A stretch of DNA of 64,000 nt, taken from contig NC_016943.1 of the NCBI RefSeq assembly GCF_000284015.1, positions 3,513,541 through 3,577,540 of the forward strand. Reading direction: 5' to 3'. This document shows positions 49,103 to 58,519 of the stretch, piece after piece (the stretch's first letter is position 1; every line of letters begins with the position of its first letter). Under the pieces are notes generated by a model, which had not been told where the DNA came from, made no database searches, and saw nothing but the letters and a program-made list of their open reading frames with translations. This stretch comes from Blastococcus saxobsidens DD2 (lineage in GTDB: Bacteria; Actinomycetota; Actinomycetes; Mycobacteriales; Geodermatophilaceae). The translations under genes were made by a program, and so were the position numbers.

Positions 49103-52100
49103 GTGTCCGCCCGCGCGTCCGATCCCGCCCGTGGCCGGGGTGCGCTGGCCCGGTTCTCCGAGCCGACCCGGGCGTGGTTCACCGGCGCCTTCGAGCGGCC
49201 GACGGCGGCCCAGGACGGCGCCTGGCAGGCGATCAGCAGCGGCGAGCACGCGCTGGTCGTGGCCCCCACCGGCTCGGGCAAGACCCTCGCCGCCTTCCTC
49301 TGGTCGCTCGACCGGCTGGCCGCCACCCCGCCGGCGGACGAGCGGACGCGCTGCCGCGTCCTCTACGTGTCACCGCTGAAGGCCCTGGCGGTCGACGTCG
49401 AGCGGAACCTGCGGGCCCCGCTGGCCGGCATCGGTCAGGCCGCCGCGCGGCTGGGCCTCCCCCGGCCGGAGATCAGGGTCGGCATCCGCTCCGGCGACAC
49501 CCCGGCCGACGAGCGGCGCACCTTCGCCCGCCGCCCACCCGACATCCTCATCACCACCCCCGAATCGCTGTTCCTGCTGCTCACCAGTGCTGCGCGAGAG
49601 GCGCTGCGCGGGGTGGAGACGGTGATCGTCGACGAGGTGCACGCGGTCACCGACTCCAAGCGCGGCGCGCACCTGGCCGTCTCCCTCGACCGGCTCGACG
49701 AGCTGCTCGAACGGCCGGCTCAGCGGATCGGCCTGTCGGCCACCGTCCGGCCGGTCGAGGAGGTGGCCACGTTCCTCGCCGGGGGCCGCCCGGTGCAGGT
49801 GGTCGCCCCGGGATCGACGAAGCAGTGGGACCTCTCCGTCGTCGTCCCGATCGAGGACATGAGCGAGCTCGGGCAGCCCACCGGCGAGCTGGAGGGCTCG
49901 GCGGCGGGCCACCAGCCGCGCAACTCGATCTGGCCGGCGGTCGAGGAGCGGGTGCTCGACCTGGTGCAGGCGCACCGCAGCACGATCGTGTTCGCCAACT
50001 CCCGGCGGCTGGCCGAGCGGCTGACCAGCCGGCTCAACGAGCTGGCCTACGAGCGGGCCACCGGCGAGACCGTGCCGCCGGGCACCAACGCCGCCGCGCT
50101 GATGTGCACGCAGGGCGTGTCGGGTGGCGGGACGCCGGGCGCGGTCAGCCCGGTGGCGGCCGCCCACCACGGGTCGGTGTCCCGCGAGCAACGGGCGATC
50201 GTCGAGGAGGCGCTGAAGTCGGGGCAGCTGCCCGCCGTCGTCGCCACCTCGAGCCTGGAGCTCGGCATCGACATGGGGGCGGTCGACCTCGTCGTCCAGG
50301 TCGAGGCGCCGCCCACCGTCGCCAGTGGGCTGCAACGGGTCGGCCGGGCCGGGCACCAGGTGGGCGCGGTCAGCCGCGGGGTGCTGTTCCCCAAGTACCG
50401 GGGCGACCTCGTGCAGTGCGCGCTGGTGGCCGAGCGGATGAAGGCCGGCGCCATCGAGTCGATCCGCTACCTGCGCAACCCGCTCGACGTGCTGGCCCAG
50501 CAGGTCGTGGCGATGGTGTCCGAACGGCCGCGCACCGTCGACGAGGTCGGTGCGCTGGTGCGCCGGTCGGCGGCGTTCTCCTCGCTGCCGGAGTCGGCGC
50601 TGCACGCCGTCCTGGACATGCTGGCCGGGCGCTATCCCTCCGACGCCTTCGCCGAGCTGCGCCCGCGGCTCACCTGGGACCGCGTCACCGACACGCTCAC
50701 CGCCCGGGCCGGCGCGCAGCGGCTGGCGGTGACCAGCGGCGGGACGATCCCCGACCGGGGCCTGTTCGGCGTCTTCCTCGTCGGCGCCGAGGGGACCGGC
50801 GGACGGCGGGTCGGCGAGCTCGACGAGGAGATGGTCTACGAGTCGCGGGTGGGCGACGTCTTCCTGCTGGGTTCGTCGTCCTGGCGGATCGAGGACATCA
50901 CCCACGACCGGGTGCTGGTCACCCCCGCGCCGGGCCAGGCCGGGAAGATGCCGTTCTGGCACGGCGACGCGCCCGGCCGGCCGCTGGAACTCGGCCGGGC
51001 ACTGGGCGCCTTCCTCCGCGAGGTGGGCGCGGCGACGCCGGAAGCCGGGCTGGAGCGGGCACGCGCCGCCGGCCTCGACGAGTGGGGCGCGGCCAACCTC
51101 GCCGCCTACCTGGCCGAGCAGAAGGCGGCCACCGGCCACCTCCCCGACGACCGCACCCTGCTGGTCGAGCGCTTCCGCGACGAGCTGGGCGACTGGCGGC
51201 TGGTCGTGCACTCCCCCTTCGGCGCGCAGGTCAACGCGCCGTGGGCGCTCGTGCTGGCGGCCCGGCTGCGGGAGCGGTACGGCGTCGACGTCTCGGCGAT
51301 GCACTCCGACGACGGCATCGTCCTGCGGCTGCCCGAGACCACCGGAGAACCGCCCGAGGCCGAGCTCGCCGTCCTCGATCCCGACGACGTCGAGCGCGAG
51401 GTCACCGCCGAGGTCGGCAGCTCCGCCCTGTTCGCCAGCCGGTTCCGCGAGTGCGCCGCCCGGGCGCTGCTCCTCCCCCGCCGCGACCCGCGCCGCCGCA
51501 CCCCGCTGTGGCAACAGCGGCAGCGGGCGGCCCAGCTGCTCTCGGTGGCCAGCGAGTTCTCCTCGTTCCCGATCACGCTGGAGGCCGCGCGGGAGGTCCT
51601 GCAGGACGTCTACGACGTGCCCGGCCTGGTCGAGCTCATGCGGGACGTGCGAGCCCGCCGGGTGCGGGTCGCGGACGTGCAGACCGAGACGGCATCCCCG
51701 TTCGCCCAGTCCCTGCTGTTCGGCTACGTCGGCCAGTTCCTCTACGAGGGCGACGCCCCGCTGGCCGAGCGCCGCGCCCAGGCGCTCGCACTGGACACCG
51801 GCCTGCTCGCCGAGCTGCTGGGGCGCTCGGAGCTGCGCGAGCTGCTCGACGCGGAGGCCATGGCGGAGATCGAGGCGGAGCTGCAACGGCTGCCCGAGCA
51901 GCGCCACCCGCGCGACGTCGACGGCGCCGGCGACCTGCTGCGGGTCGTCGGCGACCTCACCGCCGTCGAGGCCGCCCGCCGCGGGGCGCCGCAGGCCTGG
52001 CTGGACGAGCTGGTCTCGGCCCGGCGCGCGATCGTGGTGCGGATCGCCGGCGAGGAGCGCTACGTCGCCATCGAGGACGCCGGCCGGCTGCGCGACGCGC

Positions 52101-53767
52101 TGGGGACCGCCCTGCCCGTGGGCGTGCCCGAGGTGTTCACCGAGCCGGTCGCCGACCCGCTGGGCGACCTCGTCGGCCGGTACGCCCGCACCCACGGTCC
52201 GTTCCAGCCCGGCGAGATCGCCGCCCGGCTCGGCCTGGGCGTCGCGGTGGTCACCGCGACCGTGCAGCGGCTCACCGGCACCGGCCGGCTGGTCACCGGG
52301 GAGTTCCGCCCCGGCGGCAGCGGGCAGGAATGGTGCGACGCCGACGTCCTGCGCTCCATCCGGCGGCGGAGCCTGGCCAGGCTCCGCCAGGAGGTGGAAC
52401 CGGTCCCGATCAGCACGCTGGCCAGATTCACCCCGTCCTGGCAGTCGGTCGGCGGCCGGCTGCGCGGTGCCGACGGCGTCCTGGCGGTCGTGGAGCAACT
52501 GGCCGGTGCACTGCTGCCGGCCAGCGCACTGGAGTCGCTCGTCCTGCCGTCCCGGGTGCGCGACTACTCCCCCGCCATGCTGGACGAGCTGACCAGCGCG
52601 GGCGAGGTGCTCTGGGCCGGTTCCGGCGGGCTGCCCGGGGGTGACGGCTGGATCGGCCTCGTGCCCGCCGACCTGGCGTCCCTGCTGCTGCCGGAGCAGC
52701 TGGAGCTCCCCGCCGAGGGGCAGCCGCTGCTCGACCTGCTCGCCGGCGGACAGGCCATGTTCTTCCGCGGTCTGTCCGACAGCCTCGGCGCCACCGACGA
52801 CACCGCGCTGGCCGACCTCCTCTGGGACCTGGTCTGGGCCGGCGCCCTCACCAACGACACGCTGGCCCCGTTGCGCACCCGGCTCGGCGGCGGTGGAACC
52901 CACCGGAGGCCGCCCGCGGCGCCGCGCGTCCGGCTGGACCGTGCCCGCGCGGGCCGCGGCCGGCTGGGTCGCCCCGCGATGCCCACCCGGACCGGACCGC
53001 CCACGGTCGCCGGACGGTGGTCGCGGCTGCCCGAGCGGGAGCCCAACGCCACCCGCCGCGGCACCGCCCGGGCCGAGGCGCTGCTGGAGCGGCACGGCGT
53101 GCTCACCCGCGGTGCGGTCATGGCCGAGCAGGTACCCGGTGGCTTCTCCGCCGTCTACCCGGTGCTGCGCGCGTTCGAGGACAACGGCCGGGCCCGCCGG
53201 GGCTACTTCGTGGAGACGCTCGGCGCGGCCCAGTTCGGCACACCGGGCTCCGTCGACCGGCTGCGCAGTTTCGCCTCGCCGGACCGGGTTCCCGCCGGCG
53301 CGGTGGTGCTGGCGGCCACGGACCCGGCGAACGTCTACGGCGCCGCACTGCCGTGGCCCGACCGGTCCGTGCCGGTCGACGGCGACGCGGTCGACGTCGG
53401 GGAAGGCACCGGAGCCACCCCCAAGGCCGCCGGGCACCGGGCGGGCCGCAAGGCCGGCGCCCTCGTCGTCCTGGTCGACGGCGAACTGGTGCTCTACGTC
53501 GAGCGCGGCGGGAAGACCCTGCTGTCCTGGACCGAGGACGAGCAGCTGCTCAAGGAGGCGGCGACGGCTCTCTCCGGCGCAGTGTCCGCGGGCGCACTGG
53601 GCCGGATGGTGGTGCAGAAGGCCGACGGCGCCTCGGTGCACGAATCGACCCCGCTGTCCCAGGCCCTGCAGGGGGCCGGCTTCGCCGCGACGCCCCGAGG
53701 CCTGCGCCTACGCGGCGGAGTCACCTCGCCGGGACTGGCGCCGGTCCCGCGCCGGCCGGTGAAGTGA
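49103..53767 (+). CDS. lhr: Large helicase Lhr
   Basis: A 1,554-residue superfamily-2 DNA helicase, the normal length for full Lhr. Walker A APTGSGKT (54-61), DEVH box (177-180), GLSAT motif III, and motif VI LQRVGRAGHQ after LELGIDMGAVDLVVQVEAPP. The Lhr core (to about 870) has two RecA-like domains, a winged helix and a beta-barrel; the rest is the Lhr-CTD. It translocates 3-prime to 5-prime on single-stranded DNA in repair; mycobacterial lhr is DNA-damage induced. GTG start 49103; no LexA box seen. Same strand as nei2. Confidence 0.96.
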   Translation: MSARASDPARGRGALARFSEPTRAWFTGAFERPTAAQDGAWQAISSGEHALVVAPTGSGKTLAAFLWSLDRLAATPPADERTRCRVLYVSPLKALAVDVERNLRAPLAGIGQAAARLGLPRPEIRVGIRSGDTPADERRTFARRPPDILITTPESLFLLLTSAAREALRGVETVIVDEVHAVTDSKRGAHLAVSLDRLDELLERPAQRIGLSATVRPVEEVATFLAGGRPVQVVAPGSTKQWDLSVVVPIEDMSELGQPTGELEGSAAGHQPRNSIWPAVEERVLDLVQAHRSTIVFANSRRLAERLTSRLNELAYERATGETVPPGTNAAALMCTQGVSGGGTPGAVSPVAAAHHGSVSREQRAIVEEALKSGQLPAVVATSSLELGIDMGAVDLVVQVEAPPTVASGLQRVGRAGHQVGAVSRGVLFPKYRGDLVQCALVAERMKAGAIESIRYLRNPLDVLAQQVVAMVSERPRTVDEVGALVRRSAAFSSLPESALHAVLDMLAGRYPSDAFAELRPRLTWDRVTDTLTARAGAQRLAVTSGGTIPDRGLFGVFLVGAEGTGGRRVGELDEEMVYESRVGDVFLLGSSSWRIEDITHDRVLVTPAPGQAGKMPFWHGDAPGRPLELGRALGAFLREVGAATPEAGLERARAAGLDEWGAANLAAYLAEQKAATGHLPDDRTLLVERFRDELGDWRLVVHSPFGAQVNAPWALVLAARLRERYGVDVSAMHSDDGIVLRLPETTGEPPEAELAVLDPDDVEREVTAEVGSSALFASRFRECAARALLLPRRDPRRRTPLWQQRQRAAQLLSVASEFSSFPITLEAAREVLQDVYDVPGLVELMRDVRARRVRVADVQTETASPFAQSLLFGYVGQFLYEGDAPLAERRAQALALDTGLLAELLGRSELRELLDAEAMAEIEAELQRLPEQRHPRDVDGAGDLLRVVGDLTAVEAARRGAPQAWLDELVSARRAIVVRIAGEERYVAIEDAGRLRDALGTALPVGVPEVFTEPVADPLGDLVGRYARTHGPFQPGEIAARLGLGVAVVTATVQRLTGTGRLVTGEFRPGGSGQEWCDADVLRSIRRRSLARLRQEVEPVPISTLARFTPSWQSVGGRLRGADGVLAVVEQLAGALLPASALESLVLPSRVRDYSPAMLDELTSAGEVLWAGSGGLPGGDGWIGLVPADLASLLLPEQLELPAEGQPLLDLLAGGQAMFFRGLSDSLGATDDTALADLLWDLVWAGALTNDTLAPLRTRLGGGGTHRRPPAAPRVRLDRARAGRGRLGRPAMPTRTGPPTVAGRWSRLPEREPNATRRGTARAEALLERHGVLTRGAVMAEQVPGGFSAVYPVLRAFEDNGRARRGYFVETLGAAQFGTPGSVDRLRSFASPDRVPAGAVVLAATDPANVYGAALPWPDRSVPVDGDAVDVGEGTGATPKAAGHRAGRKAGALVVLVDGELVLYVERGGKTLLSWTEDEQLLKEAATALSGAVSAGALGRMVVQKADGASVHESTPLSQALQGAGFAATPRGLRLRGGVTSPGLAPVPRRPVK

Positions 53768-53775
53768 TTCCGGCC

Positions 53776-54261
53776 TCAGACCAGTCCCAGTGACCGGTTG
53801 ACCGCGTACGCGTGGGCGTTGTGCCGGAGGAGCCGTTGCGACATCTGGGTGGCATCGACGATCCAGAGCACGAAAAGCGCGATCAGCCCGAAGAATCCGA
53901 TGATCACGACCACGAGCAACCAGCTGAGCACGAAGCCCACCGCGTAGGCGACCCCCCAACTGGTCCGGCCGAGGTAGAAGTGGTGGGCGCCGAACGCACC
54001 GAGGAAGAGCCACAGGAGCCAGGCGGCGGTGGTGTCCTTGTAGGGCATCGGCATCACCGGGTACGGGCCGGTCGCATACGACTGGACCGGGACCTGCGGA
54101 TGGCCGATGTGCTGTGGAGCAGGCTGTGGCGGCACCGGCGCGTACGGCCACCCAGGACTGGGTGGCGGAGCGGAGGCCGGCTGGCCACCGTGCTGATGGA
54201 AGGACGGACCCCACTGCGCGTTCGTCGGATCGCCGGGGCCGCCCTGCGGTGGGTAGGTCAT
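53776..54261 (-). CDS. TM2-domain protein
   Basis: A 161-residue membrane protein. Residues 1-75 are Pro/Gln/Gly-rich; the TM2 domain follows (AWLLWLFLGAFGAHHFYLGRTSWGVAY, then a second helix FVLSWLLVVVIIGFFGLIALFVLWIVDA). GxxGxHxFYLG is the TM2 hallmark. Function unknown. ATG 54261; it ends 8 bases from the lhr stop. Confidence 0.9.
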   Translation of the reverse strand: MTYPPQGGPGDPTNAQWGPSFHQHGGQPASAPPPSPGWPYAPVPPQPAPQHIGHPQVPVQSYATGPYPVMPMPYKDTTAAWLLWLFLGAFGAHHFYLGRTSWGVAYAVGFVLSWLLVVVIIGFFGLIALFVLWIVDATQMSQRLLRHNAHAYAVNRSLGLV

Positions 54262-54417
54262 GTCGCGTCCTCGGGTGCGGGATGAGTGCGCAGACCGGCC
54301 GGTCCGACGCCTGATGCATCGGCATCCGGCAGCGGAAGTTCACGCGAACCCGCCTGCAGGGATTCGCACGGCGCACCGCCCCCGCCTCGACCGTCCTCAG
54401 CCGGGGATCATGGGCCC

Positions 54418-55275
54418 GTGCCAGAAGGAGACACCGTGTGGCTGGCCGCCCAGCGCATGCACAGCGCGCTGGGCGGCGCCACCCTGCGCCGCGGCGAGTT
54501 CCGGGTTCCCCAGCTGGCGACCGTCGACCTGACCGGGGCGACGGTCACGGAGGTCGTGCCCCGCGGCAAGCACCTGCTCGTCCGGCTGGTCGACGGTCGC
54601 ACGCTGCGCACGCACTTCCGGATGGACGGCAGCTGGCACATCTACCGGCCCGGCACGCGGTGGCAGGGCGGACCCGCCCATGACGTCCGCATGGTGCTGG
54701 CCACCGGCGAGTGGGAGTGCGTCGGCTACCGGTTGCACGACGTCGAGCTGGTCCCGACGGCCGAGGAGGACCGGCTCGTCGGCCACCTGGGCCCCGACAT
54801 CCTGGGCCCCGACTGGGATCTGGAGGAGGCACTGCGCCGGCTGCGCGGCGACCCCGACGCCCAGGTGGGCGTCGCGATCCTCGACCAGCGGAATCTGGCG
54901 GGGATCGGGAACCTCTACAAGGTCGAGTCGCTGTTCCTGCTCGGGCTGAACCCCTGGGCCCGCGTGGCCGACGTCGACGAGCGGCTGCGCCCGCTGATCG
55001 AACGCGCGCAGCGGCTGATGCGCGCGAACCTGCACCACCCGGAGCAGAACACGACCGGCGACCGGCGGCGCGGCCGCGACCACTGGGTGTTCGGCCGGCA
55101 AGGCAAGCCGTGCTTCCGCTGCGGCACCGCGATCCTGCTCGGCGAGCAGGGTCCGCCGCTGCAGGAGCGGGTCACCTGGTGGTGCCCGCGCTGCCAGGCG
55201 GCCCGCTCTCCGATCGACCCACAGGCCCGCACCGGGGAGCCGGACCGCCCGCGGCCGGTGACCGTCTACCGCTGA
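54418..55275 (+). CDS. nei2: Endonuclease VIII-like DNA glycosylase Nei2
   Basis: A 285-residue Fpg/Nei-family glycosylase for oxidised pyrimidines. The start GTG 54418 gives MPEGDTVWLAAQRM, so P2 is the nucleophile and E3 the catalytic acid after Met removal; any longer form would abolish activity. The H2TH region contains LDQRNLAGIGNLYKVESLFL; the C-terminal zinc finger is PCFRCG...WWCPRCQ. Same strand as lhr, matching the known lhr-nei2 neighbourhood of actinobacteria. Confidence 0.95.
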   Translation: MPEGDTVWLAAQRMHSALGGATLRRGEFRVPQLATVDLTGATVTEVVPRGKHLLVRLVDGRTLRTHFRMDGSWHIYRPGTRWQGGPAHDVRMVLATGEWECVGYRLHDVELVPTAEEDRLVGHLGPDILGPDWDLEEALRRLRGDPDAQVGVAILDQRNLAGIGNLYKVESLFLLGLNPWARVADVDERLRPLIERAQRLMRANLHHPEQNTTGDRRRGRDHWVFGRQGKPCFRCGTAILLGEQGPPLQERVTWWCPRCQAARSPIDPQARTGEPDRPRPVTVYR

Positions 55276-55282
55276 CGGCCCT

Positions 55283-55311
55283 CCCGCAGGGTTCCGCCGC
55301 GAGCCTGCGGG
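55283..55311. terminator. Hairpin between nei2 and pspA ends
   Basis: CCCGCAGG (55283-55290) and CCTGCGGG (55304-55311) form an 8-bp stem with a 13-base loop, 7 bases after the nei2 stop and 24 bases beyond the pspA stop. Confidence 0.6.
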
Positions 55312-55335
55312 CGGTGGGGGGCCAGGAGGGTCCTG

Positions 55336-56172
55336 CTACTGCTCGGGCCGATCGGCCGGCTGGGCCTCGTGCTGCTCGGCGGCCGGCTGCGGCATCGATG
55401 CACCCTGCTCGATCGCACCCGCGGCAGACGTGCCCTCGACGGCCGGCGTGCCGCCGCCCATCGAGGCCCGAATCTGGTCCAGCCGGGAGGAGCCGGCGAC
55501 GTCGAGGGTCGCCTTCTGCACCTCGAGCATCCGGCCCTCGACCGAGGTCTGCGCCAGTTCGGCCTGACCCAGCGCGTTGGCGTAGCGGGCCTCGATCTTG
55601 TCGCGGACCTCACCCAGGTTCGGGGTGTTGCCCGGCGCGGAGAGCTCGTTCACCTGACGCATCGAGGCGGCGACGTGCTCCTGCATCTTGGCCTGCTCCA
55701 GCTGGCTCATCAGCTTGGTGCGCTCGGCCAGCGTCGTCTGCAGCCGCATCCGGGACTGCTCGACCGCCCCCCGGGCCTGCTCGGCGGCCTGCAGCGCCTC
55801 GTCGTGACTGCGCTTGAGGTCCTCCATCGACTGCTCGGCGGCCACCAGCTGGGTGGCGAACGCCTGCGCGGCCTGCTCGTACTCGGCGGCCTTGGCGGCG
55901 TCCCCCTTGGCCCGCGTCTGATCGGCCAGCACGAGCGCCTGGCGGGCGGAGGACTGGAGCTTCTCCACCTCGCCGAGCTGCCGGTTCAGCCGCATCTCGA
56001 GCTGGCGCTGGTTGCCCAGCACCGCGGCGGCCTGGTTGGCCAGGGACTGGTGGCGCTGCTGCTCGGCCTCGATGGCCTGGGCGATCTGGATCTTCGGGTC
56101 CGCACGCTGGTCGATCTGCGCGTTGGCCGATGCGGTGAGGTACTTCCACAGCTTCACGAACGGATTGGGCAT
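55336..56172 (-). CDS. pspA: PspA/IM30 family membrane-stress protein
   Basis: A 278-residue coiled-coil protein ([42 protein letters not shown] in pieces, long Ala/Glu/Gln heptads to about 225), with a disordered tail. PspA oligomers repair and protect the inner membrane. The mycobacterial homologue (Rv2744c, 35-kDa antigen) sits beside clgR and is activated by it; here a kinase and GNAT gene intervene. ATG 56172 follows AGGAGGACC. Confidence 0.95.
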   Translation of the reverse strand: MPNPFVKLWKYLTASANAQIDQRADPKIQIAQAIEAEQQRHQSLANQAAAVLGNQRQLEMRLNRQLGEVEKLQSSARQALVLADQTRAKGDAAKAAEYEQAAQAFATQLVAAEQSMEDLKRSHDEALQAAEQARGAVEQSRMRLQTTLAERTKLMSQLEQAKMQEHVAASMRQVNELSAPGNTPNLGEVRDKIEARYANALGQAELAQTSVEGRMLEVQKATLDVAGSSRLDQIRASMGGGTPAVEGTSAAGAIEQGASMPQPAAEQHEAQPADRPEQ

Positions 56173-56211
56173 GGGTGGGTCCTCCTGCTCCGGCGCACAG
56201 CCGGCCCGGCA

Positions 56212-56229
56212 ATGCTCGTCACCGAGCAT
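56212..56229. promoter_or_regulatory. Inverted repeat upstream of pspA
   Basis: ATGCTCG-TCAC-CGAGCAT is a perfect 7-bp inverted repeat with a four-base spacer, 39 bases upstream of pspA in the divergent region. It does not match the GTTCGC-N5-GCG ClgR motif. Regulator unknown. Confidence 0.4.
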
Positions 56230-56300
56230 CGTTCCAGGTGATCGCCCCCCGGAGCCAACGCGGGCGTCCTCACGGGTGAGGCGCAGCTAGGGTTCGGGGC

Positions 56301-57314
56301 GTGCAGACCCCTGGCCGGACGCTCTGCGTCCTCGGCGAACTGGTCGTCGACCTGCTGCCCGTGCCCGAGGCAGGTGCGGGACCGGATGGCACGTCACCGC
56401 ACTACGTCGCCCGTCCCGGGGGCAACGCGCTGAACGTCGCCGTCGCCGCCGGACGGCTGGGCGCGCCGGTGCGGTTGCTGGCCCGGCTCGGCACCGGCCC
56501 GCTGGCCGGGCACCTGCGGCGGCACGCCGAGCTCGCGGGGGTCGACACCGCCGGGTTCGTCGACGCCGGGGAGCCGATCAGCCTCGCCGTCGTCGGCCTC
56601 GGGCAGGACGGCAGCCCCGACTACGGCTTCCACGTGGTCGGCGCGGCCGACTGGCGGTGGACCGAGGAGGAGCTGGGCCGGGTCCTCCCGGACGAGGTGG
56701 GTGCCCTGCACGTCGGTTCCATCTCCAGCTGGACCGAGCCGGGCAGCGCCGCCATCGCCCGCCTCGTCGCCCGGCTGGGCGACGACGCGCTGGTCAGCGT
56801 CGACCCCAACATCCGGCCGATGCTCGCCGACGGCCCGGTCGGGGCCTCCCTCGGCAACGACCGCGCGGGGGTCACCCGCCGCCTGGTCGAGCTCGTCGCG
56901 CACGCCGACCTGGTCAAGGTGAGCGCCGAGGACCTCGCCTGGCTGGAGCCGGACACCACCGACCTGGACGAGGCCGCTCGCCGCTGGGCGGACCGGGGAC
57001 CGGCACTGGTGGTGCTCACCGACGGCGGCGGACCGCTGCGGATCGCCCGCCCGGACCGGCCGGTGCTGCACCGGGAGAGCCCGCGTGTGGACGTCGTCGA
57101 CACCGTCGGCGCCGGCGACTCGCTCGCCGCGGGCCTGCTCACCGGACTGCTTGCCGTGGGTGTCGCCAGCCGCACGTCGCTGGCGGGCCTCCCCGACGAG
57201 GAGCTGCTGGCCCTGGTGGACGACGCGGCGCTGGTCGCGGCGCTGAACTGCACGCGGGTGGGCGCCGATCCCCCGACGCGCGACGAGCTGGCCGCCGCCC
57301 GGGACCGCCGGTGA
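56301..57314 (+). CDS. PfkB-family sugar kinase (fructokinase-like)
   Basis: A 337-residue ribokinase-family kinase. N-terminal motif VARPGGNALNVAVAAGRLG and C-terminal DTVGAGDSLAAGLL (with the catalytic Asp) are intact; TDGGGPLRI and VKVSAEDLAWLEPD also match. A fructokinase-type substrate is plausible, not proven. GTG 56301. Overlaps the next gene by GTGA. Confidence 0.92.
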   Translation: MQTPGRTLCVLGELVVDLLPVPEAGAGPDGTSPHYVARPGGNALNVAVAAGRLGAPVRLLARLGTGPLAGHLRRHAELAGVDTAGFVDAGEPISLAVVGLGQDGSPDYGFHVVGAADWRWTEEELGRVLPDEVGALHVGSISSWTEPGSAAIARLVARLGDDALVSVDPNIRPMLADGPVGASLGNDRAGVTRRLVELVAHADLVKVSAEDLAWLEPDTTDLDEAARRWADRGPALVVLTDGGGPLRIARPDRPVLHRESPRVDVVDTVGAGDSLAAGLLTGLLAVGVASRTSLAGLPDEELLALVDDAALVAALNCTRVGADPPTRDELAAARDRR

Positions 57315-57805
57315 CGGAGGACCGTCTCCGGCTGGTCGGCTTCGAGGAGCTCTCCGCCGGCGCGTTGCTCGGCCGGCTGCTCGCCCGCCGGGCCGAGTTC
57401 TGGGCGGGCTCGGCGCTCGACGACGCGTCGATCACCGGGCTGCACGACCCGGTGTTCTTCCACCAGCTCGGCGGGTTCGGCGCCCTCGCCCTCACCGCGG
57501 ACGACGAGGACGCGGGTTACCTGCTGGGCGTGGTGAGCGCGGACCGCCTCGGCGTGGTGCAAGCGGTCGCCGTCCATCCCGACCACCGCGGCCGCGGGAT
57601 CGCGGTCAGACTGCTCGGGCGTTTCGCCGGCCTGGCCGGGGGCGTGGGCGCCCGCGTCGTGCAGGGCGTGGCGCTGCCCGGCGATCCGGCCGCAGCCGTC
57701 CTGGCCGCCCGGTTCGGCGCGCACGCCGCGCCGTCGCCCGGCCACGCCGGTCCGGGCGCCGACCGGGTGGTCTTCACCCGCGCCCTACCCCCGCACCAGG
57801 CCTGA
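57311..57805 (+). CDS. GNAT-family acetyltransferase
   Basis: A 164-residue N-acetyltransferase: AVHPDHRGRGIAVRLL is the acetyl-CoA binding motif A (Q/RxxGxG/A). The N-terminal half (GFEELSAGALLGRLLARRAEFW) and FFHQLGGFGALAL are less typical. Target unknown. GTG 57311 within the kinase stop, so the pair is translationally coupled and probably functionally linked. Confidence 0.88.
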   Translation: MTEDRLRLVGFEELSAGALLGRLLARRAEFWAGSALDDASITGLHDPVFFHQLGGFGALALTADDEDAGYLLGVVSADRLGVVQAVAVHPDHRGRGIAVRLLGRFAGLAGGVGARVVQGVALPGDPAAAVLAARFGAHAAPSPGHAGPGADRVVFTRALPPHQA

Positions 57806-57846
57806 CCGCCGCGACGAGGCCGCCGGCCCCGTCCGGGCGCGCGTCC

Positions 57847-58248
57847 TCAGGCGGCGAGCGACACCGCGTCGCGCTGCCGCGAGGTCCGACCCTGCTGGCC
57901 CGCGCCCACGAGGGCGAGAGCCGGCTCCGCGCCGGCGTCGGTCTGCTGCTGCCCGGCCGTCGCGCCGGCGGGCGTCTCGGCGGGCGCACCCAGCGGACGC
58001 ACCTCGGCGCCGGCGGTCGCGCCGCGCAACTCCAGGCTCACCTCGGCGAGCAGATCGGCCAGCTCGAGCTCCAGGGCGTCGCAGATGGAGGCCAACAGCT
58101 CCGAGGACGCTTCCTTCTGCCCACGCTCCACCTCGGAGAGGTATCCCAGGCTGACCCGGGCAGCACCGGAGACGTCGCGCAACGTGCGGTGCTGACGCAG
58201 CCGGTGGCCGCGCAGGGTGTTCCCGAGCTGGGTGCGCAGCAGCATCAT
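57847..58248 (-). CDS. clgR: Clp gene regulator ClgR
   Basis: A 133-residue XRE-type activator. The HTH is at about residues 10-65 ([43 protein letters not shown] in pieces). The C-terminus ends VSLAA, like an ssrA tag; in Streptomyces the terminal Ala-Ala of ClgR makes it a ClpP substrate, forming feedback with the clp genes it activates. Start ATG 58248 follows AGGAG. In mycobacteria it drives clp and pspA. The neighbour on its right is the cinA remnant. Confidence 0.95.
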   Translation of the reverse strand: MMLLRTQLGNTLRGHRLRQHRTLRDVSGAARVSLGYLSEVERGQKEASSELLASICDALELELADLLAEVSLELRGATAGAEVRPLGAPAETPAGATAGQQQTDAGAEPALALVGAGQQGRTSRQRDAVSLAA

Positions 58249-58354
58249 GGCCGTCTCCTGTCCTGCGAGCGGGGAAGCGGCGGTGCCGTCGAGCACCGTG
58301 CGCCCACGGTACGCGGCACCCGTACCGGCAGCCTGCCGACGGGCCCGAGTCCGC

Positions 58355-58514
58355 TCATGGCGTAACGCCGGCCTCCCCTCCGGCGTTCCCGCGCGCGGGC
58401 TCGCGCAGCCGGTCGAGCAGGGCGGGTGAGGGACTCCGCCGCCGCCAGGACCTCGCCGCGGGCGAGCAGCGCGCGGTGGACGTCGCCGGTGAGCGCCTCC
58501 AGCCGGGAGGTCAC
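58355..58514 (-). pseudogene. cinA: cinA remnant with out-of-frame internal deletion
   Basis: GTG 58514 opens [30 protein letters not shown], the beginning of a CinA C-terminal (nicotinamide-nucleotide amidase) domain. Directly after LAAAESLT the expected GG...core is absent and, one frame over, [22 protein letters not shown] and a TGA follow, resembling the gene's own C-terminus. Total 160 bases against about 480 for an intact gene; 160 is not a multiple of three. The start lies five bases after the pgsA stop, the normal operon position of cinA. One deletion of about 300 bases explains it. Confidence 0.7.
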
Positions 58515-58519
58515 GTCGC

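Noticed and set aside
49370-53641. Open frame of more than 1,400 codons on the minus strand opposite lhr
   Set aside because: It is the antisense shadow of lhr produced by G/C-ending codons; composition is low-complexity Arg/Gly/Gln/His and there are no domain motifs.
58249-58354. ClgR autoregulatory box upstream of clgR
   Set aside because: No sequence fitting GTTCGC-N5-GCG was found; CGC and GCG triplets are too common in this DNA to call a site.
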